NCBI GenBank assembly: GCA_037783545.1
Contig: JBBELK010001245.1
Span: forward strand, 162,256-226,255
From: Henricia sp. BOLD:AAB3569
Lineage: Eukaryota > Echinodermata > Asteroidea > Spinulosida > Echinasteridae
Reading direction: 5' to 3'
DNA: 64,000 nt
Made by a program: the position numbers and the translations under genes. The notes beneath the pieces are model-generated. The model was not told the DNA's origin and ran no database searches. It saw only the letters and a program-made list of their open reading frames with translations. Of the stretch, positions 10,742 through 21,521 are shown in pieces (position 1 is the first letter of the stretch; each line of letters begins with the position of its first letter).

Positions 10742-11379
10742 ATGGAAGACACGTGAATTGCATTAAACGTGAATAGACCCTCTACTTGCACGGAACCACC
10801 ATTGGCAAAACAGCGAGGCTTCCCTTGCGTGAACAATGACTCCCTCGCGTCGTTACCATGTCGGTTGCTGTGACGTCGACTTTTGTCCATTAGTAAATAT
10901 AGTGTATGCTCGGAAAGCCTCGTTTTGAATGCAACCATGCATGCAAGTGGTGAATTGGGGCTATGTCAGTTGTTCCCAGCACAATATATTGCTATCACCC
11001 AGTATCATACTCGGGTTGATATGTTTACCGATTTATATCTTGAAATTATAAGGAATCTATTTGGGATATTTGTAGTATATCAACAAAGAGAAGATATGTC
11101 ACATTCCATCAAACTCGGTGACCTTTGACCTGACACAGCAGCAGCAGGCCGCAGCATCCAGTGCAAGTGATCCAGATCTCTACTGCAATGTGTTGAGTTA
11201 CCAGAATTCGGCAGATAAGCACACGCGCTCCTGGAACAATGTCCATTTTTCCATCTGCCCACAACTGGTCAGTACAAATTCATGGAACTATAAAAGTAAA
11301 AACACCACTACTTATAACGTATAACTTCTTGGGATAGCATGCACTTCTTGAGTTTTCTTGGGGAAAAGTAAACCGCTGT

Positions 11380-11520
11380 GCCATATAGCTCAGCTGGTAA
11401 ACCATCTGCCTGATGTGTCGGAGGTCTCGGGTTCGAATTCCGATGACCATATGATTTGTCTCTCATCCCATATTTGGTAACTGTTGTAACCCAATACTTT
11501 CCGCTTTCACAGTAATAAAA
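11380..11520 (+). mobile_element. tRNA-derived SINE, family S4
   Basis: A box TAGCTCAGCTGGTA at 11,386-11,399 and B box GGGTTCGAATTCC at 11,429-11,441, correctly spaced for an internal Pol III promoter. The head looks like a class I tRNA. The body continues to about 11,520 (AATAAAAGGAATC). There is a single copy in this window, so boundaries are approximate. Confidence 0.65.
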
Positions 11521-11777
11521 GGAATCTTTGCAAAACATACCACACACACCAAATAAACTTGTTAAGAAAAAAAAATATTATACGTGTATTAAATGTAATC
11601 ATTTTTAGAGGACCTTACACATCTTTTCTTTTGTTCTCCTTTTTCGGCTTAATGTTAAATAAAGGCTTTTTTGAAAAATTTTGCCTGCAGAGTAAACAAG
11701 ATGATCGTGCAAAAAGTAATCAAACAAGCCGTTGTAGGTGCATTAAGGTACGTATCAGGACACACGATGTGCTTAAT

Positions 11778-11935
11778 AGGGCGGTTTCACGCTGTCGCGG
11801 GTTACTAAACCCTCCGTGTTTGTCCTCCAGATCGGCAAGAGAACAGTACACGTTCAGAAACGCATTGTACTCTTCCCGTTTTGGAGGACAAAAATAGGGG
11901 ATGTTTAGTGACCCGTGAATGCGTGAAATCGCCTT
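11778..11935. mobile_element. MITE with about 40-bp imperfect terminal inverted repeats
   Basis: The left end AGGGCGGTTTCACGC pairs with the right end GCGTGAAATCGCCTT. The pairing continues inward through CGGGTTACTAAAC and GTTTAGTGACCCG to TTTGTCCTCCA and TGGAGGACAAA. Length is 158 bp and it is non-coding. The inner TTTGTCCTCCA/TGGAGGACAAA pair recurs at 38,539-38,700. Confidence 0.75.
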
Positions 11936-12984
11936 TCTTCAGCATCAGCTCAGTGATACAAATAATCAGAATCTTTCTCGCCTTAATTGCCTCTTGCCTC
12001 TAACACCAGGGAAGTAATGTCACTGGGTCAAACCGTGCACACTGTGCTTATTTGGAAAGACGTCCAAAATGTTTTCGTTCGTGTGACTTTTTTTACACAC
12101 TAAAACGATGGATTTTAAGGTAACAGAGCCGCGGGCTTAAAACTTTCCGGGAAATATTTCCACATGCCCATAAGGAAAACTAAATTCAAACCTTGTCTAT
12201 ATGATAGACGTCCATATACAATTTTAATTCTCGAAACACATGACGAATCGCACCCGACGATCACGTCCGGACGTGCATTCGGGTAACTCCGGAAACTTTC
12301 GAAACGGGAGGAATAGTCGTAATCTTTTGGTCTTGGAACCTGACCAAATTTAATGTTGGAGTCATCGATACAATATACACTGGATGAAGTGTGCAATAGA
12401 AGTTGGCTATACGAGCATTGAAGCCATGCGCTGCGGCTGCCATTGTAGCCCACGAACAGTGATTTGCCTAGACTGCTCCCTGGTCCATGCCAGCGCTTGC
12501 ATTCCACTTTATAACACATGTAGACCATGATGTAGACTAGTGAAGACGGTATGACCAGTCTGGGCAAGGCATTGTACCTTGTTAGGTACAATGGCGGAGG
12601 ATGGCTTTTAGACGTCGTTGCTTCATCCAGTGTATATATATTGACAGTTGGAGTTCACAATCTTCGCACTATAGTGTATACGTATTGCAAACTAACTACA
12701 GCTTCACAACTGTAAAAGTAGGACATTGCGGGTCCGAGTTTCGAACAATGTGGTTTCACCGCGAGATTCCAATTTCTTCCGTGAATGCGATATCCATCAT
12801 AGATTGATTCGCCATACTCATGAGATGTTTTCTACTGCTTTGGCAGAACGGAGTGTCTCAGAAGTTGTTGTTGTTGTATATTTTATGGCATCTTCGGCAA
12901 CTAAGGCCCTTTATGCCATCAACTATACGGTTTTAGCTTTAACTATACTTTGTTATCAACTTGAGAAGACGAAGAAGTAGTTGC
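11936..12984. other. No supported gene
   Basis: A 158-codon minus-strand frame (12,115-12,591) shows no recognisable domain, and I do not call it. No repeat structure was recognised. Confidence 0.3.
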
Positions 12985-13147
12985 AGTTTTAGAAGTGGGA
13001 GGAAAACCCCCAGAGAATTTCCCAGGGAAAAACCCACGCGGTCAAGTAGGGACTGCAAACCCAATCCACATACACGCCCCGGATTCGAACCCGGGACGCC
13101 AGAGGTGAAAGGCGAGGAAAGAACCGCTACGCCAACCCGACCGCCCC
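12985..13147 (-). mobile_element. tRNA-derived SINE, family S3
   Basis: Read on the minus strand: 5' GGGGCGGTCGGGTTGGCG, A box TGGCGTAGCGGTT (plus 13,122-13,134) and B box GGTTCGAATCC (plus 13,081-13,091), followed by a body with GGTTTTTCCCTGGGAAATTC. It has the typical tRNA head plus short unrelated body. The 3' end is approximate. Confidence 0.75.
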
Positions 13148-13494
13148 TAATACTTGTACTAATTTTGTAATTAGAGACGTACGTTTACTGCCATGGTTCC
13201 ATCCACAAGTACTGCTCAATTATGAGATGTTCCAAATATCAACACAGCTACATTCCTCATGACATTTTACTTTCAAACCTCTAAAAAATGCATTGAACTA
13301 TGACTATTGCGCTAAGGTCGTACTGCAAATTAAAAGAAAATCCCCCGAGTCCACAGTAAAATGGTAAAAATGCCTAACACATATGCTCAGGCACCGCCCT
13401 CGCATGGTCATTATTTGCATCAATCTCAGAAACCCCTCCCCTCTCCCACCATAGCCTCACGTGTCCTCTGTGCAATGGTTTTGTATTAATGTAC

Positions 13495-13775
13495 TGCACC
13501 TATCAATTGTTTCCCCCACTCCTCCCCACGGGCTACCCCACCTAAGAGGTTGGGATTGTCACTTTTTGCGTGACAAAATCCCCACCCCTGGGGTAACATT
13601 TAGGTGCCAAAAATCCCCACCCTCGGGTGCAAAACATACGCAAAAAAAATCACAGAAAATGGGTCAAATGCCCTACCCTGGGGCATGGAAAACATGACAA
13701 AACCCCTACCTAGGGGGTGGGGCAGCGCGGGGGGTGGGGGGACGGGAAGGGTGGGGGAAACAATTGATAGGTGCA
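13495..13775. mobile_element. MITE, 281 bp, TIR TGCACCTATCAATTG
   Basis: The termini TGCACCTATCAATTGTTTCC and its complement at 13,751-13,775 match without mismatch for over 20 bp, then imperfectly through a C/G-rich zone. Flanks are TAC and TAA, a near match to a 3-bp TWA-type duplication, so a Harbinger-like origin is possible but unproven. A related fragment without TIRs lies near 46,350-46,420 (GTCACTTTTTGAGTGACAAA). Confidence 0.8.
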
Positions 13776-15738
13776 TAATGAACCAGATGGCTTCAAGAAA
13801 TACATGTACATGGACCAAAAATGTGGCAATCGGGCTTGGGAATCGACGTCACGACACCATTATTTACGTCATTCTCGGCCGCCATACTTCAAGGTAGTGA
13901 GTGGTTGCTATGGGAACTGGCGTGCAACCTCGTCAAGTTTAGATGCGTGCGGCGCCCGCGCGATTCCATATCACGCAAACAACGACCCAGTAGTTGAATT
14001 CAACATGTCGCGGCGCGGCGCACGCGTACTGCACGCGTGGGAACAAAACTAGCTGAACGTATCGTTAAACTGTAGTGCAAAGTGCAAACAAATTAAACTA
14101 GTGCTTAACTAACTATGGTGGACCAAAAGTTTGGCCTACTAGGCCTTCGTCAGGGTGGTTGTTGGTCTTTGCAGTACAGTTTAAAAGTTTAACAGTGATA
14201 CACAGCTGCGTACATCGCGCATGTTACTGCCAACAAACATGGCGGAAACCACTGCATTGTGACGTTGCATGACATCACATTCCCAAGCCATATAGGCTCC
14301 GCATATTTGCATATATGCAAATCTGACTCTGGGATCTGTGGGTCCTAACCGTAGCTGCTACGATAACACGAATCCGGTTGCTAATGACTCCTTCCCTGCA
14401 CGTCCGCCATTACTGGGGGCCATCCACTGCCATGGACTGGGCGCTTTGTCTTGATGTTAAATCGAACAGCGCACAACGCGTACGCGTACACAGGCTTCGC
14501 AAGCAAATAAACGCGCAAAATTGTTCGAAGTGACAACACAAAACCCACAGTTCATGGCACTGGATGTCATTGAGTAAAATAAAATATCACACTGGAAAAA
14601 AGTACCGGGTAAGTGCCTTGTGCACCTGTTTGGGAAACGGCCGGCCTTGCGGGACCTATGTGAACACTATTGTCCGAAAGATTTCCAGTGCACCTCCCAC
14701 CCTTACCTCCATGCATTTACTGTATTCTCTGTTTGACATATTATTTTTCTTTTAATATTTTTGTCGCCTCAAATTTACCTCTTGCAACTTTCAGCATGAT
14801 TTGTGAAGTTCCGCATGGCCAGTACACGTGACATTACGTCACATACACCGCTGCCAATGAGACCGGGCCTTAATAATGTGAATGCAGTATATCGTTCATG
14901 GCACAAAGGGCATATGGATATGCCGATACGTGCCATTCAATCTGCTACAACAACAACAACAATATCACACTGTATAGGGTTGCACCCCAGTAAATAGGGC
15001 TCCCATAGGAACCAATGCTAAATGCCCAATTTTCTAAAAATATTTAAAAATACTCACAACTCTCTCAGCTTCTCAGGACAACAACCAGAATAATCACCGA
15101 AGTCTCATCTTTTTAATTCTGTTCAATTTTATGGGGGTAATCTGTCACTTTTATTCCCTAATTTCCATTTGAAACAAAACTATCCCTACAACAGTGAAAT
15201 TTGCTAATCAGACCAGCATCCATTTTGGAACAAAGGCACATACGCTACTGGGCAAAATAGGGCCACTTTTAGGAGCTACAGTGTTTAAAATGTTTATAAT
15301 TGGAAGAAAAAATACCCCACATCGCGACGATAGTCATATTCTACACAAGACCACACTCGTTCAGCTCGAAACTCTCCCTAATAAAGAAGAATTTGAGGGC
15401 ATACAAAATATTCATGAGCTCGGCGCACAGATCTCTTCCTATTTACTTGGGTGCACCCATAGTAGTGCCTGGTTCCTGAGCGAAGAAAGGCTGACATTTA
15501 AGTTGCAGAAAATGTGCAGAGCACGCGCACATAAAAGGAATTTGTCCGAACCTCTGCCGAACTGAAGGAAATGTTCTGTTCGGAAGTGCCATGTTCGGCA
15601 AAAACTCATTAGGTTCGTCCCTTCAGTTTTACGGGTCTAAACCACTCGGCCACGGTACCCCACACAAAATATTTCTCAACTCGAATGATTGGTCAGAATA
15701 TAAATGAGGATTTGTCTTGTTATAACCTTTGCTTTCAG
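13776..15738. other. CpG-rich patch followed by sequence with no supported gene
   Basis: 13,840-14,050 is CpG-rich, with a GGCCGCCATAC element and several GCGCG words. It could be a promoter region, but no exon is supported. A 124-codon frame at 15,194-15,565 has no recognisable domain. An (ACAAC)-type microsatellite lies near 14,945-14,962. Confidence 0.3.
15636..15663 (-). mobile_element. 5' fragment of SINE S1
   Basis: The 28 bp ending in CCACTCGGCCACGGTACCCC match the 5' end of the S1 SINE in reverse orientation, and nothing more of the element follows. It is probably a severely truncated copy. Confidence 0.45.
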
Positions 15739-15780
15739 GGTGCAGGGCCTTCCAGTGGAGATCTTTGTACCAATTGCAAA
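15739..15780 (+). CDS. Probable 42-bp exon upstream of the Death-domain exon
   Basis: The acceptor is TTTGCTTTCAG and the donor is CAAA|GTAAGG, both good matches to consensus. The exon is exactly 14 codons in phase 0, translating to GAGPSSGDLCTNCK, and joins in frame to the Death-domain exon at 16,265. The short, flexible Gly/Ser-containing linker is compatible with a hinge before a Death domain. A further internal AG at 15,744-15,745 could serve as an alternative acceptor. Confidence is limited by size. Confidence 0.45.
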
Positions 15781-15881
15781 GTAAGGCATTTTTATAGAGC
15801 TCTTTTCTACAAAGTGTAATGTCAATATTTATTTTATTCTTGACTCGTTGGTCTTAGTTAAATTTCCAAACTACACTACCA

Positions 15882-16189
15882 TTTGTAAAGGGGCGTTCAC
15901 ACTATCGCGAAAAATTAGCTTTGCGTGCGGCTGTGCCATTGGTTTGTACAGGAGCTGGTTTGCTGCTTCTGCGCTGCCTCTTGCAATGCGCAAAACATTT
16001 CAAGCTAGGTCAAAGCTAAAATTTGTTGAACTTTTACCGCGGTGTGTTGACCTTTCCAACGCACAGCCAATGGGTTATCAGAGAAGCCCCAAGTTACCGA
16101 AGTTGATTTTTTCATTTTGGAAAGATCAAAGATTGGGACCAGCGTGGCAGTGTGGTTTTCCCGCGATAGTGTGGACGCCCCTTTAACAA
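15882..16189. mobile_element. MITE with TIR AAAGGGGCGTTCACACTATC, in an intron
   Basis: The left end TTTGTAAAGGGGCGTTCACA and the right end TGTGGACGCCCCTTTAACAAA are inverted matches of about 30 bp with few mismatches, including ACTATCGCG/CGCGATAGT. It lies between the two exons of the Death-domain gene and has no coding capacity. I could not identify a convincing target duplication. Confidence 0.8.
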
Positions 16190-16264
16190 AACTTGGTTTT
16201 TCTAGATGAGTGCATGTAACATTTTTTTACACAAAACCAAACGCTGGTGACTTTCTACCATGCA

Positions 16265-16637
16265 GGAGCAAATCAAAAGAGGAATCCGTGAAATAGTGAT
16301 CGGCAAAGTCAGAGCAGAGGATTTTGGGGGTTTACCACGAGAAATCATTTATGAACTCTGCATCCATCTTGACAAAGAAGGAATCAACAACTGGATACAA
16401 CTTGCCGAAAATCTCACCGGCTGTGGCCATGGTACAATAAGCGCAGCCATCAAGTCGGAAAGACTCGGGGCAAAGGACCTGCTGAAAATCTACTTTGAGA
16501 TAAGTCGAAGACACGGAAAAGACAATGCAGAGTCGGTGAGGTGTCTTGTTGAAAGGTTGCATGAAATACACAACGACAAGGCAGTACAGATTATAGGGTT
16601 GGGAAATCCGGGTGCTGAAGCTGGTCCAGAAGGATGA
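16265..16637 (+). CDS. Terminal exon of a Death-domain protein
   Basis: The acceptor TTTCTACCATGCAG ends at 16,264, and the frame runs 123 codons to TGA at 16,635-16,637. Residues about 20-105 fit a Death-fold domain: LPREIIYELCIHLD, the typical NWIQLAENL motif with its tryptophan, a GTISAAI helix, DLLKIYFEISRRHG, then SVRCLVERLHEIHND and a hydrophobic end. Death domains mediate homotypic protein-protein contacts in apoptosis, NF-kB and innate-immune adaptors. The C-terminal placement is common in receptors and adaptors, but the N-terminal part is not visible, so the specific family is unknown. An ATG at 16,260 overlaps the acceptor, so an intronless start is possible; I favour the spliced reading because the upstream exon joins in phase. 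Confidence 0.7.
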
Positions 16638-16940
16638 GTATCAGGGTATGTGTTTCTACATGATGCATGCTTTTCTTTGCTCGTAAATGTGTCTTTGGGT
16701 TTAATCAGTTTACTTGTACTGGATCAGAACGGAACATTTTTAAAGTGTGAGTCATTGCCCAGGCAGTTCACAAAAGGTGATGTACTTTGGCTCTGAATAG
16801 ATCGTATCGAATAGCCGCCATCTTGGGGGCAGTTTCTGTTTCTTGAGGACATGCATGGTTGTGAGTTGACCAATTTAAAGGACACAAATTTGACCAAAAG
16901 ATGGCAGATATTTAAGAATTGCCATATTAGATTAGTTTAA

Positions 16941-16946
16941 AATAAA
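16941..16946 (+). terminator. Candidate poly(A) signal of the Death-domain gene
   Basis: AATAAA lies 304 bp after the stop codon in AT-rich sequence. It is the first canonical hexamer downstream that I saw. Confidence 0.4.
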
Positions 16947-16949
16947 TTT

Positions 16950-17768
16950 GTTTCATGTTTTACGACATGACTTGTATTGTTTTTTATGGCAACTTGTAAA
17001 GAGAAATGTAACATTTTTGCTACCTAAGACCAATGATAAAGTTTAATTCTAAATGCCTTTAATGCACATGTACACGGTAATGTGTACATGGTTCTTTCGT
17101 AAACAGTCTACTTAATGCAGTATTGCCATTTTCAGATTTTTTTAGAGCATGTAACAAAATTAATCTGTATATGGCATAAACATTATTTTGTAATGTTTTC
17201 ACACATGCAACACGTGCAGCTGGCCTCTGCATGCATTAATACTCAGATATGGCCAAATAAATCAAAGACAAAACACTCTATATGTTTTCCTGGTGAAAAC
17301 TTGCACATTTATGCTTTATTTTGGCTAGTTTGCATGACGTCTGAAATCATTATACAGTATGTAACATTTCTTTTCCCGAAAATCCATGTATCCAGGATGC
17401 GGCAAGCCTCAGAAATTCATGTATCCATCATGTGTAGTGCTTATACGGATGTGCATGATGTATACATGCATTATGTATGTCTGTATTGCAAGCCCTCCAC
17501 AGGATGCGACAATACATCCAAGTTATCAAAGTTGGATTTACTTTAAACTGGTGGGAACAATATCATTGTTTGGACTGTAATTTTTCTTACCTCGTACAAA
17601 GTATATATATTGTCTAAATCGCCTCTCACTTTGAAAAGTGCTTGAAGGAGTGTATTTAATTTCATTCACAGAAAATTTATCCGTAATGTGTGTGTCATAC
17701 GTTTCAATCGCTCCATGGAGCATATTAAATTTAAATGGACAACGCATAGCGCAGTACAGACACATTTA
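16950..17768. other. No supported gene
   Basis: AT-rich sequence. A 143-codon frame at 17,115-17,546 has no domain and is full of Cys, His and Met from the repeated ATGTATCCA and GCATG words. It is probably chance. Confidence 0.35.
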
Positions 17769-18235
17769 GGGAGCGCGTGTGGTCTAGTGGGTACGAAGCG
17801 GGACTCCCAATCAGAGGTAGGGAGCGCGTGTGGTCTAGTGGGTACGAAGCGGGACTCCCAATCAGAGGTTGGGGTTCGAGCCCCACTTCGACCAACGTAT
17901 CTGTGTCCCTGGGCAAGGCACTTAATCCCAGTTGCCTCGTCAACCCAAGCGATATATGGGAAGCTGTTAAGGGGAATGCCACAATCTAACTGCGGATAGG
18001 GTTGTGCGCCTGACCAGCAGCCACCTAGTTGGACTATCGAACAAATCCTAAATGCTGGATTTTCGTCAAGGGGGATGCTTCCTCTTTAAGAGTTTATTTG
18101 CAAAAACAATCAAAATTGTGCATGTACCTGGTAATTCCCTGATGGCAGCGGTAATAATGGTAACAGCGCCTTGAGCACCCTGCTGGGTGGATATGTACGT
18201 GCGCTATACAAATATAATCATCATTATCCGCGTTG
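17769..18235 (+). mobile_element. tRNA-derived SINE S2, copy 1, head duplicated and body interrupted
   Basis: The head GGGAGCGCGTGTGGTCTAG occurs at 17,769 and again at 17,820, so the first 51 bp are duplicated. A box is TGGTCTAGTGGGTA and B box is GGGTTCGAGCCCC (17,872-17,884). The body runs CTGTGTCCCTGGGCAAGGCA to GCCACCTAGTTG. An 80-bp arm of a foldback element (18,029-18,108) then intervenes before the body resumes (CTGGTAATTCCCTGATGG) and ends GCGCTATACAAATATAATC. That tail type is shared with L2-clade LINEs and their SINE partners. Other copies are 19,440-19,603 (+) and 23,108-23,402 (-). Confidence 0.85.
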
Positions 18236-18452
18236 CTTTTTCGAACTGATATTTACACATCACAAGTCACTTTTACAAATTGAATGCGTTAATGTTGCAT
18301 TTTGCTGGTTATTTTCTGAAAGGCAAGACGGAAAAACTTGAGGTACATGCACAATGTTGATTGGCACTTATCTGTTTTTGCAAATAAACTCTTACAGAGG
18401 AAGCATCCCCCTTGACGAAAATCCAGCATTTAGGATTTGTTCGATAGTCCAA
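18029..18452. repeat. Inverted pair of 80-bp arms flanking the end of SINE S2
   Basis: Arms 18,029-18,108 and 18,373-18,452 are near-perfect reverse complements (TTGGACTATCGAACAAATCC at the outer edge, TTTATTTGCAAAAACA at the inner edge). The 264-bp spacer contains the 3' part of SINE S2. A foldback element with a captured SINE end, or two inverted insertions, would explain it. Confidence 0.8.
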
Positions 18453-18836
18453 ACATCCCTCTTGCCGACGTGGATTTTTATTATTTTTTAATTGTCGGTT
18501 TTAAGTGGATAAATTGCAAGCAAAAGTTCGCTTTTCGAAAATGAGATTTTCGCGATTTCTAAAACGCTCATTAGGTATTCATGATATGCGCGTGACCCCG
18601 TGACGCAATCCTGAGAAAGAGAAGTCAACACAATTGTTAGCTCCATACGTTTACACGCAAAAAACTTGGAAAACCGTCTCTGTTAGATGGTGTTTTTTGA
18701 AGAATTGTGTTGGTCCAAAAAGCCAGAGATATGCCCAGTAGCTGCGTAGTTGTATGTTTTACCAGACACTTTGAAAAAAAAAGAGCAGAAGGATTTTCTT
18801 TTCTATTACCAAGAGAGAGAAAAATTAGTCGCTCAT

Positions 18837-18956
18837 TAGGTGATCGGGCCAACAGCCCGATCACCTATTACTCTCGTACGATTTCTTTGTCTTTTTTAGG
18901 TGATCGGAAGTGATTCCGATCACCTATTACTATTGTACGATTTCTTTGTCTTTTAG
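18837..18956 (+). repeat. Two 60-bp tandem units, each with a stem-loop
   Basis: The units at 18,837 and 18,897 each start TAGGTGATCGG, fold on CCGATCACCTA and continue TATTACT.T.GTACGATTTC. The stems are 11-13 bp, and the loops differ (GCCAACAG and AAGTGATT region) while the stems are conserved. Function is unknown. A terminal structure of a rolling-circle element or a transcribed hairpin repeat is possible. Confidence 0.75.
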
Positions 18957-19041
18957 CCTTTGTTTTCGTTTTGAATTTATTTATTTTTTCCGTTTATTTC
19001 TTCTTCTTCTTCTGATTTTTTTCCCATAGACAAAGCGCATG

Positions 19042-19658
19042 TACTCTAGTAGCTCATGGTGCTGTTGTATGCAATTTAATGTCCAGACCTAAACTCTTCA
19101 AGAATCCACTAAATGAAGGTCCAGGAACAATATTTGGTTGGTAACACATTTCCCACTGACGGCGAAATAGCTGAAATGGCCACGCCCCTTTTTTGGGCCA
19201 CGCCCTTTTTGAGCGAAGTACTACCCATCCTAGGAGGTTGCCCGACCACTCAAAATGTGCGCAATTGCCACATTATGGGAGGTCAGTAATACATTTTCAT
19301 ATCCAAAAGTAAATGGTTTGTAAGATAATTGCCAAAAACCGATTTCAGCATGTTACGCACTACAATTGTATAATACATGTACCACCAAGGCCACAACATA
19401 GGTATGACACTTTATCATATTACCTTTGTACCTTTTGTGGGAGCGCGTGTGGTCTAGTGGGTATGAAGCGGGACTCCCAATCAGCTAGAGGTGGTGGGTT
19501 CTACCGGTAGCCCCACTATGACCAACGCGCCTGTGTCCCTGGGCTAGGCACTTAATCCCAGTTGCCTCGTCAACCCAAGCGATATTTGGGAAGCTGTTAT
19601 TTTGCATATTGTTCCTATTTTGGAGTATTTGGATTTCTACACTTTTTGCCTTTACTAC
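19042..19658 (+). repeat. Left arm, outer part, of the 4.8-kb palindrome
   Basis: Reverse complement of 23,037-23,812, with small differences such as a long C run at 23.55 kb on the right only. It includes SINE S2 copy 2. The arm is interrupted at 19,658 by a 1,863-bp insertion and resumes at 21,522. Confidence 0.85.
19440..19603 (+). mobile_element. SINE S2, copy 2 (truncated)
   Basis: The head GGGAGCGCGTGTGGTCTAG and body through AAGCGATATTTGGGAAGCTG are present, then sequence shared with the right palindrome arm follows. The 3' half of the SINE is missing here but present in the mirror copy at 23.1-23.4 kb, so the left copy lost it after the palindrome formed, or the right copy is closer to the original. 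Confidence 0.8.
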
Positions 19659-21521
19659 TGTCGTATGATGGGAAATTTCGTACGAGTATTCATACGGGAT
19701 CGTCACGACCAAATAAACGGAAGCCGACGCACGTAGTCCAGTCTTGGTTCGCTACTGTATACTGTTATTATTCAGTCTCACCACAAAATACAACACAGTC
19801 TAACAGATAAACATGATGAAAAGATCCATCGAGCGGTAAACGGATCACAAACCAAGTGGACTTAGAAATAAAGTTGATCAAGTTCTAAAAGTAGACGAAT
19901 CTATAAGCGGGTATTAACGCGGTTGTATAATGATGATAGCATAACGGAGTACGTATACTATACGGATACGGATCCCTGCAAAACAACATAAAATACAGGA
20001 ATTAAAATAAGGCTATAACACATCTACATGTATGTGCCAGTACAGTACAGTGCAACACAATATAAACTCTGTATATATGGTCACTTCAATGGGTGAACAG
20101 TGTCTCAAATATCACAACACCACAGTGAGGTCAATGGGTCAACTGCCCTTGTTTCACTCAGGTTAAGGTAATTAAATGCCCCATTCAAACAATGCACTAG
20201 TAGTAGGCTACACATATATTGTGTGTGCACTATATGCATACTAACACAAAACAATATGATATAATTCTTAGATGTATAAAGATATAGTTGAACACACTTT
20301 CAATGTAGGTTTGGAAGCTTTCCTCTTAAAAAAAGGAAATGCGCGATAAAAAAATAATGCACGAAGGAAATAATCTTGGTAGTAATTAAAATGTGCTGTC
20401 ACAAAACAACTCAAAAGAATGGGCTTCCACTGCTTATACACAGCAAATTCAAACAGTAGGACTGAAAACTAATCTCCTTAGATAAAACAAAATTATGCCT
20501 GTACCTTGGTACCGGAGCTGGGGTGATTTATACTACATAGTCATCATCTCCAGGTAGCGCCAAAGCTAAACAAAAACAAGACCAAAACTAAGTGCAGTTT
20601 TGTCTTCATAATTCAATGCAGTATATAATAATCATTCCAAAGATTTGACAATGCAAGGTTCATTCATTGTATGGTTTAGATAAACTTCCACCAAGTTCGT
20701 ACTTGAAAGGTAACATCGTGCAAGCAATTCACAAGAAAGTAATTCAAAGGGATAACCTTATAAAAAATCAGAAGAACAACTAAATCCTTATCAACATAAA
20801 TCTAGAACAACAACTAGACTCAAACAAAATTCTCTCAAACGATTACTTATTGTAAATATGCATATATGCAATTCACTAAAATAAAATGGAAAGAAACTTA
20901 CTTACCCAAATATGGCTCAGCTTAGTGATAATTAGCAGCATAGCGGCTTGTATACATACAGAGCGGCATGCCCCGTCAGGCCAAATACAGGCCCTTATAA
21001 AGATAATTTGGCCACACCCATAGGGTTGTGGAAGGGTCATGTGATCAATTTATTGTTCTAAGACCTGCTCTTTATTCATGAGGTGAACCCTCATTGGCTA
21101 GGAATTCAGCGATTATGTGATTTGGCCACTGGCTGATTGGTCCTAAGTTAGTAGTCATGTGACTTCGTGTTTGGTCAGCAGAATTTTGTGCTGAGTCTCA
21201 AAACAGGTCTCAGATCCTTGGACTAGCCAGATTTATTACTCGGACCCTTAAAGTTGACATAAGCTTACTAAAAATAGTTTGTCCTAGAAGGTTATCCTTG
21301 AGTCAAAGAACATAAACTTGTTTACATGTACTGGAGAGGGTAACCACAGGTCATTTACACATATATGTGACTGTGTTTGGTCAGCAGAATATTGTGCTGA
21401 GTCTCGGAAACAGGGTAGAATTTTAAGGTGTCCTCTGACTAAAGAATGGAGGCACTATTTGTGTACACTGCATAAAATACAAGTGCATTTATATTGAGGA
21501 TGATTTTCTCACCATCCGACA
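19659..21521. mobile_element. 1.86-kb insertion with TG..CA ends and 4-bp target duplication (solo-LTR-like)
   Basis: The mirror arm supplies the empty site, reading TTTACTACAGCCAC in this orientation. Here TTTACTAC is followed by TGTCGTATGATGGGAAA, and the other end reads TTTCTCACCATCCGACA followed by CTACAGCCAC. The insert is therefore 1,863 bp, flanked by CTAC duplications, with 17-bp imperfect inverted ends starting TG and ending CA. That fits a solo LTR, or a small TIR transposon with 4-bp duplications. It has no long open frame. Two internal direct repeats of about 50 bp (near 21,161 and 21,367, GTGTTTGGTCAGCAGAAT) are present. Confidence 0.75.

Noticed and set aside
12115-12591. 158-codon minus-strand open frame
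   Set aside because: No recognisable domain or repeat relation, and codon content looks unremarkable. The length alone is not enough in AT-balanced sequence of this size.
17115-17546. 143-codon frame rich in Cys, His and Met
   Set aside because: The composition reflects ATG/CATG-rich low-complexity DNA. No zinc-finger spacing (C-x2-C ... H) is kept.
18837-18956. Possible bacterial-type terminator or CRISPR repeats
   Set aside because: The window is clearly eukaryotic and there are only two direct units with no spacers. It is described as tandem hairpins instead.
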